Shown piece by piece: positions 32,298-40,091 of a DNA stretch of 40,091 nt. Origin of the DNA: Alphaproteobacteria bacterium (GTDB lineage Bacteria > Pseudomonadota > Alphaproteobacteria > Elsterales > Elsteraceae); assembly GCA_004292755.1 (NCBI GenBank), contig RDXE01000058.1, positions 1 to 40,091 of the forward strand. Reading direction: 5' to 3'. The notes below the pieces were generated by a model. That model saw only the letters and a program-made list of their open reading frames with translations. It was not told the DNA's origin and did not search any database. The position numbers and the translations under genes were made by a program. Numbering within the stretch: position 1 is the first letter of the stretch; each line of letters starts with the position of its first letter.

Positions 32298-33657
32298 CAC
32301 TATCGGCGCGGTCGTTGACGACCTGTTGGGCGGCCGCCATCGCGCTGCCGATCTTGTGGATCGCTCGCTGGCTCGGATCGCTGACCCGTTGGGTCAGGGC
32401 AAGACCACCATGCTGGGGGTCTATGAGGCCGCGGCACGGGCAGCAGCTGAGGCAGCCGATCAGCGCCGTGCCGTTGGCGTTGATCCCGGCCCCTTAGGCG
32501 GCGTGCCGATCACCATCAAGGACTTGTTCGATGTTGCAGGTGAAGCAACGCGCGCAGGATCGGTCGTGCTGGCCGATGCCCCGCCGGCTGCCCGCGATGC
32601 GGAGATCGTCGCGCGCTTGCGCGGCGCTGGCGCTGCGATCATCGGGCGGACCAACATGGTTGAGTTCGCCTATTCCGGCATCGGGTGGAACCCGCACTAT
32701 GGCACGCCCCTCAATCCCTGGGATCGGGACACGGGCCGGGTGCCGGGTGGCTCCTCGTCGGGTGCTGCGGTGTCGGTGTCAGACGGGTTTGGTCTTGGTG
32801 CGATCGGGACGGACACTGGCGGCTCGGTGCGCATTCCGGCGGCGCTGTGCGGTCTGGTTGGCTTCAAGCCAACCGCCCGGCGGGTGCCACGCGATGGGTG
32901 CTTGCCATTGTCCACCACGCTTGATTCGATTGGTCCGATTGCGTGGACCGTCGATTGCTGCGCGCGGCTGGATGCTGTGTTGGCGGGCGAGCGCTACTAC
33001 TACCCGGAGAGTATTCCAACCCAGGGGCTGCGGTTGGTGCTGCCGCGCACACTGGTGTTGGAAGACCTGGATGCCGATGTTGCCAAGGCCTTCGAGGCGG
33101 CCCTGTGGCGCCTGTCCTCCCATGGCGTCAAAGTTGTGGAAGCGAATGTTCCCTTGCTCGGCGATCTGATGGCGGTCAATGCCAAGGGCGGCTTTGCGGC
33201 AGCCGAGGCGTGGCATTGGCATCGCCCGCTGATGTCCTACATGCCGGAGAAGTATGATCCGCGGGTGCGCACCCGGATCGAGCGCGGCGCAACGATGACG
33301 GCCGCCGACTATCTGGATGCGATCAGCCTGCGCACCCTCGTGACGGAACGTCTGTGGCAAACCTTCGGCGCGTTTGATGCTGTGGTGCTGCCGACCACGC
33401 CGATCATTGCGCCCTCGCTCGCCTCCATCGCGACGGATGATGCGGAGTTCCTGCGCGCCAATGCGCTGCTGTTGCGCAACACCTCGGTCGCCAATCTGCT
33501 GGATGGCTGCGCCATCTCTCTGCCCTGCCACCAGCCAGGAGCGGCACCTGTCGGGCTGTCCTTGATGGCAGCGCCGATGCAGGATCGCCGTTTGTTGGCC
33601 CTGGCGGCTGCCTTGGAGCCAGTTATCCGGCGAGACATCCCGCCGTTTGCGCTCTAA
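32290..33657 (+). CDS. Amidase signature-family hydrolase
   Basis: A 455-residue enzyme of the amidase signature family. The Ser-cisSer-Lys triad is visible: K77 in GVPITIKDLFDV, a cis-serine in GRVPGGSSSGAA (155-157) and nucleophile S179 in GTDTGGSVRIPAALCG. It is not a GatA: there is no gatB or gatC nearby and the C-terminal part differs. Members cleave many amides, so the substrate is open. It is coupled to pyrC by an eight-base overlap, which could indicate a role in nitrogen or pyrimidine metabolism. The last 35 bases overlap the 3' end of the opposing ketopantoate-reductase-like gene. Confidence 0.88.
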   Translation: MADTIGAVVDDLLGGRHRAADLVDRSLARIADPLGQGKTTMLGVYEAAARAAAEAADQRRAVGVDPGPLGGVPITIKDLFDVAGEATRAGSVVLADAPPAARDAEIVARLRGAGAAIIGRTNMVEFAYSGIGWNPHYGTPLNPWDRDTGRVPGGSSSGAAVSVSDGFGLGAIGTDTGGSVRIPAALCGLVGFKPTARRVPRDGCLPLSTTLDSIGPIAWTVDCCARLDAVLAGERYYYPESIPTQGLRLVLPRTLVLEDLDADVAKAFEAALWRLSSHGVKVVEANVPLLGDLMAVNAKGGFAAAEAWHWHRPLMSYMPEKYDPRVRTRIERGATMTAADYLDAISLRTLVTERLWQTFGAFDAVVLPTTPIIAPSLASIATDDAEFLRANALLLRNTSVANLLDGCAISLPCHQPGAAPVGLSLMAAPMQDRRLLALAAALEPVIRRDIPPFAL

Positions 33658-34624
33658 GGCTGGTCAAAGCCAGCACGGTATCGATGGTCGGGGTGGCAAC
33701 CCCGGTGATCTGGCCGAGGTCAGAGACGGCGGCGACAATGCCGTCCAGTTCCAGCGGGCGGTTGCGGTCAAAGTCCTGCAACATGGAGGTGCGGAACGCC
33801 CCGAGCTTTGAGGCTGTGTACAGCCGTTGGTCGATGTTCACCTCAATGCTGGCGCCCAGCGCTTCGGCGACGTCGCGGCATTCCTGCATCACCCGCCGCA
33901 CCACCTCCAGCACACCCCGGTGCCCGCCCATGTCGGCCATAGTGGCTTGGGTTAGCACGCTGATTGGATTGTAGGAGACATTGCCCAGCAGCTTGGTCCA
34001 GATCGCGTCGCGGATGCGCGGCAGGGGGTCCACCTGCCAGCCGTGGCGCTGCCACCGCTCGGTCAGCGATGCAAGATCGCTCGACAGGGCGCCATTAGGC
34101 TCCCCAATGGCAAAGCGGTTGTTGCCGGGCGTATACGTGATCTCCCCTGGTGCCGTGACTTCAGCGGCTTGGTAAACCACGCAGCCGATGGAGCGTTCCG
34201 CCCCCACCAAGCGGGCGAGATCACCAGCCGGGTCCAGCCGTGGCAGCCGACCACTGGCCGCCAAGGGTCCGGTATCGCCGTGGAAGTACCACCAGGGAAT
34301 GCCATTGATCGCATAGACCACGCGGGTGCGTGGCCCGCACAGGCTGGCGATCGCAGCGGCAGCGCCAGGGATCTGATGGCCTTTGAGGGTGATGATCACG
34401 AGGTCCTGGGGACCCAGGGTGTCCGGTCGGTCGGTTGCGCGCGGGTGGACCGTGAAGTCTTCCACGCGCGCCTCAGCGGGTCCGCTGATGAACCGCAGGC
34501 CACGGGTCTGGATGGCAGCCAGATGCGCACCACGCGCCACCACTGCCACATCATCCCCTGCCGCTGCTGCCCGTGCCGCCAAAATGCCGCCAATCGCGCC
34601 TGCGCCGAACACGGTAACAGACAT
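33623..34624 (-). CDS. panE: Ketopantoate reductase family protein
   Basis: NADPH-dependent reduction of ketopantoate to pantoate is the family reaction. The 333-residue protein starts with the Rossmann motif MSVTVFGAGAIGGILAARAA (residues 7-13 GAGAIGG). The catalytic lysine K211 sits in AIWTKLLGNVSYNPISVLTQ, with the neighbouring asparagines of the family. The ATG at 34624 follows GGAGG by seven bases; a longer frame running upstream is not real. Many genomes carry paralogs of PanE with other substrates, so the symbol is tentative. It is divergent from a BASS transporter, 78 bases apart. Confidence 0.8.
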   Translation of the reverse strand: MSVTVFGAGAIGGILAARAAAAGDDVAVVARGAHLAAIQTRGLRFISGPAEARVEDFTVHPRATDRPDTLGPQDLVIITLKGHQIPGAAAAIASLCGPRTRVVYAINGIPWWYFHGDTGPLAASGRLPRLDPAGDLARLVGAERSIGCVVYQAAEVTAPGEITYTPGNNRFAIGEPNGALSSDLASLTERWQRHGWQVDPLPRIRDAIWTKLLGNVSYNPISVLTQATMADMGGHRGVLEVVRRVMQECRDVAEALGASIEVNIDQRLYTASKLGAFRTSMLQDFDRNRPLELDGIVAAVSDLGQITGVATPTIDTVLALTSLRAQTAGCLAG

Positions 34625-34656
34625 GCACAATCCTCCGCCCCGATGATGCGGTGCGG

Positions 34657-34684
34657 GATATAGCATCACCACCAGCAAAGACAA
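34657..34684 (-). promoter_or_regulatory. Sigma-70-type promoter of the ketopantoate-reductase gene
   Basis: On the minus strand TTGTCT and TATATC are separated by 16 bases, each matching four of six consensus bases. The predicted start lies about 25 bases upstream of the ATG. Confidence 0.45.
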
Positions 34685-34702
34685 TTCCGATGGGGGACCT
34701 GG

Positions 34703-35641
34703 ATGCTCGCGTGGCTTAACCGACAGGCGCCGCGCGCGTTGCCCTTCGGATTGGTGGTCGGGGTGGTCTGGCAAGACCTTGCCGCGCTGCTCCGCCCCGG
34801 TGTGACGCCACTGATCTTTTTGCTGACGCTGGCAAGCTTTCTGCGCATCGAATGGCGCGAGATTGTCGCGGCTATGGCCCGCCCGCTGCCGGTGATTGCA
34901 ACCGCTGTCGCTATTCTGTGCGTGTGCCCACTGGTCATTGCTGCCTTGTCTGGTCTGTTGCCGTCCTGGCTGGCGATTCCGTTGGTGTTGCAGGCGGCCG
35001 CACCGCCGATTGGCTCGGCACCGGTGATGGCAGTGATGATTGGGCTTGATGGTGCCTTCGCGCTGGTCACCACCGTGCTGGCGACAGCGCTGGTGCCGAT
35101 GACCTTGCCGCCCCTGATCGAGATGCTGGGTGGGGTCCGGGTCGCCTTCGATGCACTGGCGATGGGGGTCCGCTTGGCAGCCGTGATTGGTGGTGCGGCC
35201 CTGCTCGCCTGGGGCATCAAGCGGCTCATGGGGGCGCGGGTGCAGCGCCACGCCGCTGAGGTTGGTGGACTGACTGTGGTGGTGATGCTGTTGTTCGCCG
35301 TGGCGATCATGGATGGCGTGGTGGCGATGGCGCTTGCCAATCCCTGGCAGGTGGCGGGCCTTGCCCTTGGCGGTGTGATGGCCGCAGTGGCGTGGGGGAC
35401 GCTGGCCGCCCTGCTGTGTTGGCGCTGGTGCGGTGGACGACGGGCGCTGACGCTTGCCCTATTGACCGGCAATCGCAACCTCGGCCTTGTGCTGGCGGGA
35501 TTGGGAGCGGCCGCCCCGGCTGACTATCTGGTGTACGTCGCCGTGGCTCAACTCCCCATCTATCTCGTGCCGCTTGCGATGCAGCCGCTGGCGCGGCGCT
35601 GGGGCTCTGTGGTTGCGTCTAAGCCAAACAGCGTAGATTGA
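34703..35641 (+). CDS. BASS-family (bile acid:sodium symporter-like) transporter
   Basis: A 312-residue inner-membrane protein with about nine or ten helices. The two sites usual in BASS proteins are visible: the AAPPIGSAPVMAVMIGLDGAFAL crossing (about 97-120) and LLTGNRNLGLVLAGLGAA near residues 254-271, whose N-x-G-L pattern is a BASS hallmark. GGGGGA precedes the ATG. The family carries bile acids, pyruvate, pantoate and ketopantoate (PanS of Salmonella) and others. The divergent ketopantoate reductase makes a C6 acid such as ketopantoate a candidate substrate. Confidence 0.75.
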   Translation: MLAWLNRQAPRALPFGLVVGVVWQDLAALLRPGVTPLIFLLTLASFLRIEWREIVAAMARPLPVIATAVAILCVCPLVIAALSGLLPSWLAIPLVLQAAAPPIGSAPVMAVMIGLDGAFALVTTVLATALVPMTLPPLIEMLGGVRVAFDALAMGVRLAAVIGGAALLAWGIKRLMGARVQRHAAEVGGLTVVVMLLFAVAIMDGVVAMALANPWQVAGLALGGVMAAVAWGTLAALLCWRWCGGRRALTLALLTGNRNLGLVLAGLGAAAPADYLVYVAVAQLPIYLVPLAMQPLARRWGSVVASKPNSVD

Positions 35642-35684
35642 GAGACTGGCTTCTCGCCTTGCCCAAGTCGTGACATGGTCCGCT

Positions 35685-35694
35685 CGGCATGCCG
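35685..35694. repeat. 10-bp palindrome upstream of the RTX gene
   Basis: CGGCATGCCG is a perfect palindrome about 32 bases before the RTX gene start. It may be an operator. No -35/-10 pair was recognised around it. Confidence 0.3.
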
Positions 35695-35725
35695 TATTGG
35701 CGGTTGTAGAAATTGGGGTTTTGAG

Positions 35726-38700
35726 ATGATGGCGAAGCTGATGCGCACCGTGGTCGTGATCGATAGCCATGTGGCTGATCGGGCGGGGCTGCTGGCTGGA
35801 CTGTCGCGTGGAACCCCAATCGCCGTTGTCCTGCCCACGGAACCGGCGATTCCAGCCGTCCGCGCGATTCTGGCCAACCAGTCTGCTGTTGACCGTCTGG
35901 TGATCATTGCCCACGGCGCGCCAGGTGTTGTCCGGCTGGGCACAGGGCTAGATGCGTCCACAGCGTTGGATCACGGCCATGCCTTGGCGCAGTGGCGGTC
36001 ACACTTGGCGCCGGGCGCCACCATCCAGATTCTAGCCTGTGAAGCCGGTGCAGGGGACGAGGGGCAACGTCTGGTCACGCTGCTGGCCGCCTTGACTGGT
36101 GTTCCGGTGGCTGCGGCCAGTCGGGTGCTGGATGGCCAGCAACCCCAGGACTGGGAGCTTGACGTTGGCACACCGGGTGCTGACCTCGCGTCCAGGATCA
36201 CCCCGCGGGATTGGGCGCATCAATTGAGCTGGAGTCCTGGGCCCTCAAGCACACCGGGCAATGATGTTTTCACCGGCTCGGTGAACGCCGACAATGCCAG
36301 CGGTGGTGCTGGAAATGACTTGCTGAACGGCAATGATGGCAATGACTGGCTGGCCGGTGATAGCGGTCAGGACACTGTGGTCGGCGGGATTGGTGATGAT
36401 ACAATCCGCTTTAACTCGGTAGCTGACATCACTGCGGGTGAGTCCGCCGATGGAGGTGCCGGTCTAGATCGGCTTGAGCTTACCGGTTCGGGACTTTACG
36501 ATTTCTGGGCAAACTCGGTTTCATTAACTGGGATCGAGACTTTGTTTGTCGTCGGTGCAGATAGCACAGTGACTGGAGGCTTGGCGTTTTTCGGTGGTTT
36601 GTCAAATGTCACCGGTAGCACCGGAACTCAAGCTTTAATATTTAGTACCGCTGGCAGCTTTGACTGGAGTTCTATTTCGATCAGCAGCATCGAGTCGTTT
36701 CAGTTTTCAGCGGGTACCAGTCTTCGGCTCCCCGTATCCTATAGTAGTGCGGTCACAGTTTCTGGGTCGACGAGCGCGGACTCCGTTGTTGGTGGAGCGG
36801 GCGCGGATAGTTTGTGGGGTAACAACGGCAACGACACCTTGGTCGGCGGTGCTGGCAACAATACTCTATTGGGTGGTAACGGTGCCGACAGTTTGGTCGG
36901 CGGCACCGGTAATGACGTGGCGCAAGTGTTCTCTGGTGAGTCTTTGATCGGTGACGTGTTTGATGGTGGGGCGGGCGACGATACTCTTGAGCAAATCACA
37001 ACCGGCGCGCTGTCCATCACAAACCTATCCTTGGTAAGCGTGGAACGCCTTCAAGCCCACCCCTCGGGTGGCATGACGTTGACGCTGACCTCGGCGCAAG
37101 CAGCTGGTGTTTCCACAATCCAAGGTGGAACCGGTGCTGATTGGCTCGTCATTTCAGATGGTGGTGCCGACTTTACCGGAAAGACGTTAACATCGATTGA
37201 ACAGATCCAAACGTCGGCAGGCACAGGTGTCGCGATCACCCTGCCGACCAGTTACGCAACACCAATCACGGTGTTGGGGGCCAATGGCAATGATACCTTG
37301 ATCGGCAGCGTTGGCAATAATTGGCTGCTTGGGATATTCGGCAGTGATTCTTTGTCAGGTGGTGATGGTGCAGACACCATCGATGGCGGTGAAAACAACG
37401 ACACCATGACTGGTGGTGCCGGTGCTGATATTTTCTTTGCTGGCAACGTTGTCGATTTTAATGGTGATGTGATCACCGATTTCTCAATCGACGATGTTAT
37501 CGATAGCTCTGCCACATTTTTCAATTCTGTTGTTGCAGGCGACGGTACTGCAATGAGCATAAACTCGGTCGAAGTGAAACACGACGGTAGCAATACTCTT
37601 GTCTATATCAATGACTCGATTGGCGCTACTGCTGATGCAATCATCACGCTGACTGGCACCATTCCGCTGGGTGAGTTTTCGATCAGCGGCGGGAACCTCG
37701 CACGTGCGGCCCCGGTTGTTCCGGCCGCGATCACTGGGTCATCGCTGGCACTGGCTGGCAGTTACGGCAGCGTCTCCACTGTCTCGTTGAGCGGGACGGG
37801 GGTTGCAACGGTTACCCAGAACAGCGCGTCGGTCATCCCGACAGGCGGAGCCAACATTGGCATCACGACTGTCTCTGCCGCGGCCATGACTGGTGCGTTT
37901 GGCGTGCTGATCCAGGGTTACTCAAACCACGAATCGCTGGTTGGCAGCGGCGCGTCAGACTCGATTGATGGTGCCAGCGGCAACGACACACTGCTGGGTG
38001 GCGATGGTGGGGACAGCCTGCGTGGCGGCTTGGGTGTTGATTCCGTGCTGGGCCAAGCGGGCAACGATACCATCGGTGTCCAGTTGGGTGACACGGCTTC
38101 CAGCGAGGTTTGGGACGGCGGTGCTAACACCGACACGCTGTTGCTGATGGGCTCAGGTACCTACGATTTCACAACATCGACGTTAACGTCGTTGGAAGTT
38201 TTGGCAGGCACCAGCGGCAATGACACTGTGTACTTGGCGAATACCCAGATGAGTCAGTTCACCAATATTGATCTGGGAGGTGGCACGGACATTCTTGTAC
38301 TACACGGCATAACCGGCCCTGCTGATCTATCCAGCGTGGCGTTTGCAAACGTGGAGTATGTACGGCTGAACCCAGCGGCAGGCATCTTGATCACCGACAG
38401 CCCCTCCGTTGCTGTCGAAATCGACGCCAGCAACATACTGGCCCACACAGTTGCCGGGTCCGTCGCGGATGATTTGATCTTTGGCGGTGGGGGTGGTGAT
38501 GCGATCACCGGTGGCGATGGTGCTGACACCATTGATGGAGGTAACGGTGCCGATGTGCTGACGGGTGGAGCCGGAGTGGATTTGATCTTCGGCGGCATCG
38601 GAGACGACACGATCAATGGCAGCGGTCAATCCGACAGTATCGTCGCTGGCGCTGGCAATGACAGCATCACCCACTACGGCGCTGGAGAAGTGATTTTCGC

Positions 38701-39169
38701 GGGTGAGGGGGCAGATATCGTCACTATCGGCACGCAAGGTTCCGTTGGTGTTTTGATTGTCGGCGACGCTCTGTTAAGCGATGTCTTCAATGATATGTTG
38801 GTGGGCGGTGGCGGTGCTGATACCATGTTCGGCTGCGGCGGCAACGACACCATAAACGGATATGTCGGCGCCGATATGCTGTTGGGCAATGATGGCGACG
38901 ACACCATCAACGGCGGCGCCGGAGACGACACAATGTGGGGTGGCGCAGGCAATGACTGGTTTGTGCTGTCGACCGACGACGGCTCCACCGACGTGATTGC
39001 TGACTTCACCGTCGGACAGGATAAGCTGGCGATATCCTTTGGCGACTTCGCAAGCACTCAACTCTTGGTCGTGAATGGTGGGTTGCAAGTGACCGTGGGC
39101 AGCACAGTGATGTTGCTTGCCGGGGTCACCAGCCTGTCTGCGACGGACTTCCTGTTCAGTGGTGCCTAA
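35726..39169 (+). CDS. DUF4347 protein with RTX calcium-binding repeats
   Basis: An 1147-residue probable secreted protein. Residues about 8-165 form a DUF4347 domain (VVVIDSHVADRAGLLAGL, LVIIAHGAPGVVRLG, ATIQILACEAGAGDEG). The rest alternates beta-rich spacers with at least six blocks of nonapeptide repeats of the G-G-x-G-x-D-x-U-x type, beginning GGAGNDLLNGNDGNDWLAG and ending GGAGDDTMWGGAGNDWF. These bind calcium and fold outside the cell. The C-terminus (DVIADFTVGQDKLAISFGDF, then LSATDFLFSGA) looks like a type I secretion signal; no N-terminal signal peptide is present. No T1SS genes lie in the window. Two in-frame ATGs (35726, 35729) compete. The middle third is clearly less GC-rich than its flanks. 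A surface adhesin or S-layer role is inferred. Confidence 0.85.
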   Translation: MMAKLMRTVVVIDSHVADRAGLLAGLSRGTPIAVVLPTEPAIPAVRAILANQSAVDRLVIIAHGAPGVVRLGTGLDASTALDHGHALAQWRSHLAPGATIQILACEAGAGDEGQRLVTLLAALTGVPVAAASRVLDGQQPQDWELDVGTPGADLASRITPRDWAHQLSWSPGPSSTPGNDVFTGSVNADNASGGAGNDLLNGNDGNDWLAGDSGQDTVVGGIGDDTIRFNSVADITAGESADGGAGLDRLELTGSGLYDFWANSVSLTGIETLFVVGADSTVTGGLAFFGGLSNVTGSTGTQALIFSTAGSFDWSSISISSIESFQFSAGTSLRLPVSYSSAVTVSGSTSADSVVGGAGADSLWGNNGNDTLVGGAGNNTLLGGNGADSLVGGTGNDVAQVFSGESLIGDVFDGGAGDDTLEQITTGALSITNLSLVSVERLQAHPSGGMTLTLTSAQAAGVSTIQGGTGADWLVISDGGADFTGKTLTSIEQIQTSAGTGVAITLPTSYATPITVLGANGNDTLIGSVGNNWLLGIFGSDSLSGGDGADTIDGGENNDTMTGGAGADIFFAGNVVDFNGDVITDFSIDDVIDSSATFFNSVVAGDGTAMSINSVEVKHDGSNTLVYINDSIGATADAIITLTGTIPLGEFSISGGNLARAAPVVPAAITGSSLALAGSYGSVSTVSLSGTGVATVTQNSASVIPTGGANIGITTVSAAAMTGAFGVLIQGYSNHESLVGSGASDSIDGASGNDTLLGGDGGDSLRGGLGVDSVLGQAGNDTIGVQLGDTASSEVWDGGANTDTLLLMGSGTYDFTTSTLTSLEVLAGTSGNDTVYLANTQMSQFTNIDLGGGTDILVLHGITGPADLSSVAFANVEYVRLNPAAGILITDSPSVAVEIDASNILAHTVAGSVADDLIFGGGGGDAITGGDGADTIDGGNGADVLTGGAGVDLIFGGIGDDTINGSGQSDSIVAGAGNDSITHYGAGEVIFAGEGADIVTIGTQGSVGVLIVGDALLSDVFNDMLVGGGGADTMFGCGGNDTINGYVGADMLLGNDGDDTINGGAGDDTMWGGAGNDWFVLSTDDGSTDVIADFTVGQDKLAISFGDFASTQLLVVNGGLQVTVGSTVMLLAGVTSLSATDFLFSGA

Positions 39170-39193
39170 CGGCGCCTCTGTGCTGTCGCGCCG
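39170..39193. terminator. Stem-loop between convergent RTX and rlmJ genes
   Basis: CGGCGC and GCGCCG pair around a 12-base loop immediately after the RTX stop codon. No T-tract follows on either strand, so it is a weak or Rho-assisted terminator at best. Confidence 0.35.
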
Positions 39194-39202
39194 GAGCGGC
39201 GG

Positions 39203-40018
39203 CTAGGCCGTCGGCTCCGGTACCAACCAGTGGATGGTGACGGTGCCGCCCAGCACTGCGGCCGCAGTCGCCAATTGCGGGCCAAGACTTGCTTCCAGTT
39301 GCCAGGGCGGATTGACGATCAGCACGCCAGACCCAACCAACGCCGTTGGCGCCGACGCGAGGGTCATTGACACCTGCAACACCCGCTGCACGCCGGAGCC
39401 TGCGATCTCCGCCAGCAGGCGTGGGGTGCGCACTGCAGCGGTGATCGGGTACCACACCAGATACACACCACTTGGAAACCGCAGCCACGCTGTGCGCAAC
39501 GCTGCAGCGACGCGCTGCGCCTCAACGGAGGATTCGTAGGGTGGATCAATCAATACCAAGCTGCGCTTCAAGCGGGGAGGCAGGAAGGCGCCCAGTGCCT
39601 CGTAGCCATCGCGCAAGTGCACGCTGACACGGGCATCGCGGCCCAGGGTCTGCCGCAGCGCTTGATGTTCCTCCGGGTGCAAGTCACAGGCGATCAGGCG
39701 ATCCCCCTGGCGGAGGCAACGACGGATCAGTTCTGGCGAACCTGGATAGTGTTTTGGATCAGAGGGTTGGCTCGTGATCTCCAAGTAATCTTTGAGGTCC
39801 GCTGGCGCTGCTGCAGCGATGGCTAGGACACCGCCCGCAGCTTCTCCTGTGCGGCTCGCTTCTGAGCCGTGCAGATCATACACACCGCTGCCCGCATGTG
39901 TGTCTAGGAATTGCACACCAGCCGGTTTTTCCTGCATCCGCCGGATCACCGCCAGCAGAGTGATGTGCTTTAGAACATCGGCATGATTGCCAGCGTGGAA
40001 GGCGTGGCGGTAGTTCAC
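39203..40018 (-). CDS. rlmJ: 23S rRNA (adenine2030-N6) methyltransferase RlmJ
   Basis: Methylates A2030 of 23S rRNA. The protein of 271 residues opens with the family's exact start NYRHAFHAGNHADVLKHITL, has the SAM-binding line FLDTHAGSGVYDL, a YPGSPELIRRCLR region and the catalytic motif LVLIDPPYE (D-P-P-Y, the N6-adenine signature), and ends normally. The GTG at 40018 is the family start. Its start overlaps the stop of the upstream gene (GTGA), so it is probably coupled to it. Confidence 0.95.
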   Translation of the reverse strand: MNYRHAFHAGNHADVLKHITLLAVIRRMQEKPAGVQFLDTHAGSGVYDLHGSEASRTGEAAGGVLAIAAAAPADLKDYLEITSQPSDPKHYPGSPELIRRCLRQGDRLIACDLHPEEHQALRQTLGRDARVSVHLRDGYEALGAFLPPRLKRSLVLIDPPYESSVEAQRVAAALRTAWLRFPSGVYLVWYPITAAVRTPRLLAEIAGSGVQRVLQVSMTLASAPTALVGSGVLIVNPPWQLEASLGPQLATAAAVLGGTVTIHWLVPEPTA

Positions 40019-40091
40019 TTGGCGCCTGCGGCTTCCAAGGCCTCGGCAGCCTCCAGCCACAGGGCTTCGAGCGACTCAATCTCTGCTGCGA
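40015..40091 (-). CDS. Partial gene upstream of rlmJ, C-terminal end, probably ABC-F (Uup-like)
   Basis: Only the last 25 codons are in the window, cut by its edge. The residues are AAEIESLEALWLEAAEALEAAGAK and a stop that overlaps the rlmJ GTG by four bases. The helical, Glu/Ala/Leu-rich end resembles the coiled-coil tail of ABC-F ATPases such as Uup, where lines of the form LEALxxxW are common. The match is short, so any protein ending in a coiled coil is possible. Confidence 0.45.
   Translation of the reverse strand, partial: AAEIESLEALWLEAAEALEAAGAK

Noticed and set aside
34625-35251. Upstream extension of the ketopantoate-reductase frame
   Set aside because: The family start and a strong ribosome site are at 34624; the extension lies opposite the BASS gene and is Gln/His/Arg-rich shadow sequence.
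36300-39000. Repeated DNA in the RTX gene considered as a CRISPR array or tandem repeat element
   Set aside because: The repeats are in frame, variable at the DNA level and encode calcium-binding nonapeptides; no constant repeat and spacer pattern exists.

Overview
The window is a high-GC chromosomal segment of an alphaproteobacterium, most likely in or near the Rhodospirillales (Azospirillaceae-like). The strongest pointers are the motility gene order fliL-fliM-DUF6468-motE-cheY-cheZ followed by a very large TPR protein, the flgF-flgG-flgA-flgH order, and Caulobacter-style regulatory elements between these two operons. No plasmid, phage, insertion sequence, CRISPR array, tRNA or rRNA was seen. 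The taxonomic placement is inferred from gene content, not from a search.

Layout. (1) 1-5.5 kb, plus strand: alaS, an overlapping TPR/glycosyltransferase gene, then a small phytanoyl-CoA dioxygenase-like oxygenase. (2) 5.5-8.8 kb: two divergent genes of unknown function. The first may be a degenerate GGDEF/EAL-like protein; the second is almost entirely helical. (3) 8.9-12.2 kb, minus strand: flgF-flgG-flgA-flgH (distal rod, P-ring chaperone, L-ring). (4) 12.2-12.8 kb: a 576-bp divergent regulatory region with a good sigma-54 promoter, two FlbD ftr-like elements and a near-match to a CtrA box. (5) 12.8-20.7 kb, plus strand: fliL, fliM, a DUF6468 protein, motE, cheY, cheZ and a 1145-residue exported TPR protein. 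(6) 20.9-22 kb: ribA. (7) 22.3-31.1 kb: a surface-sugar block. It holds a fused MFS/spermidine-synthase-like membrane protein, a GT39/ArnT-like membrane glycosyltransferase, an FdtA-type sugar ketoisomerase, a SAM methyltransferase, a polyprenyl-phosphate GT2, a DegT aminotransferase and two overlapping small four-helix DMT proteins. (8) 31.3-35.6 kb: pyrC and an amidase (overlapping), then a ketopantoate-reductase-family gene divergent from a BASS-family transporter. (9) 35.7-39.2 kb: an 1147-residue DUF4347/RTX protein, probably secreted by a type I system. (10) 39.2 kb to the end, minus strand: rlmJ overlapping the tail of what is probably an ABC-F gene.

How the genes work together. The two flagellar operons fire outwards from one shared control region that resembles Caulobacter class II/III logic (CtrA, then sigma-54 with FlbD). 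The CheY-binding peptides of FliM and CheZ are nearly identical in sequence. In the sugar block, aminotransferase, GT2, a small-transporter pair and a GT39 enzyme match part for part the roles of ArnB, ArnC, ArnE/F and ArnT of the lipid A aminoarabinose pathway. The ketoisomerase points to a 3-amino-3,6-dideoxyhexose instead. I propose an Arn-like envelope or protein decoration system with a different, possibly methylated, amino sugar. This is the most interesting candidate for an undescribed system here.
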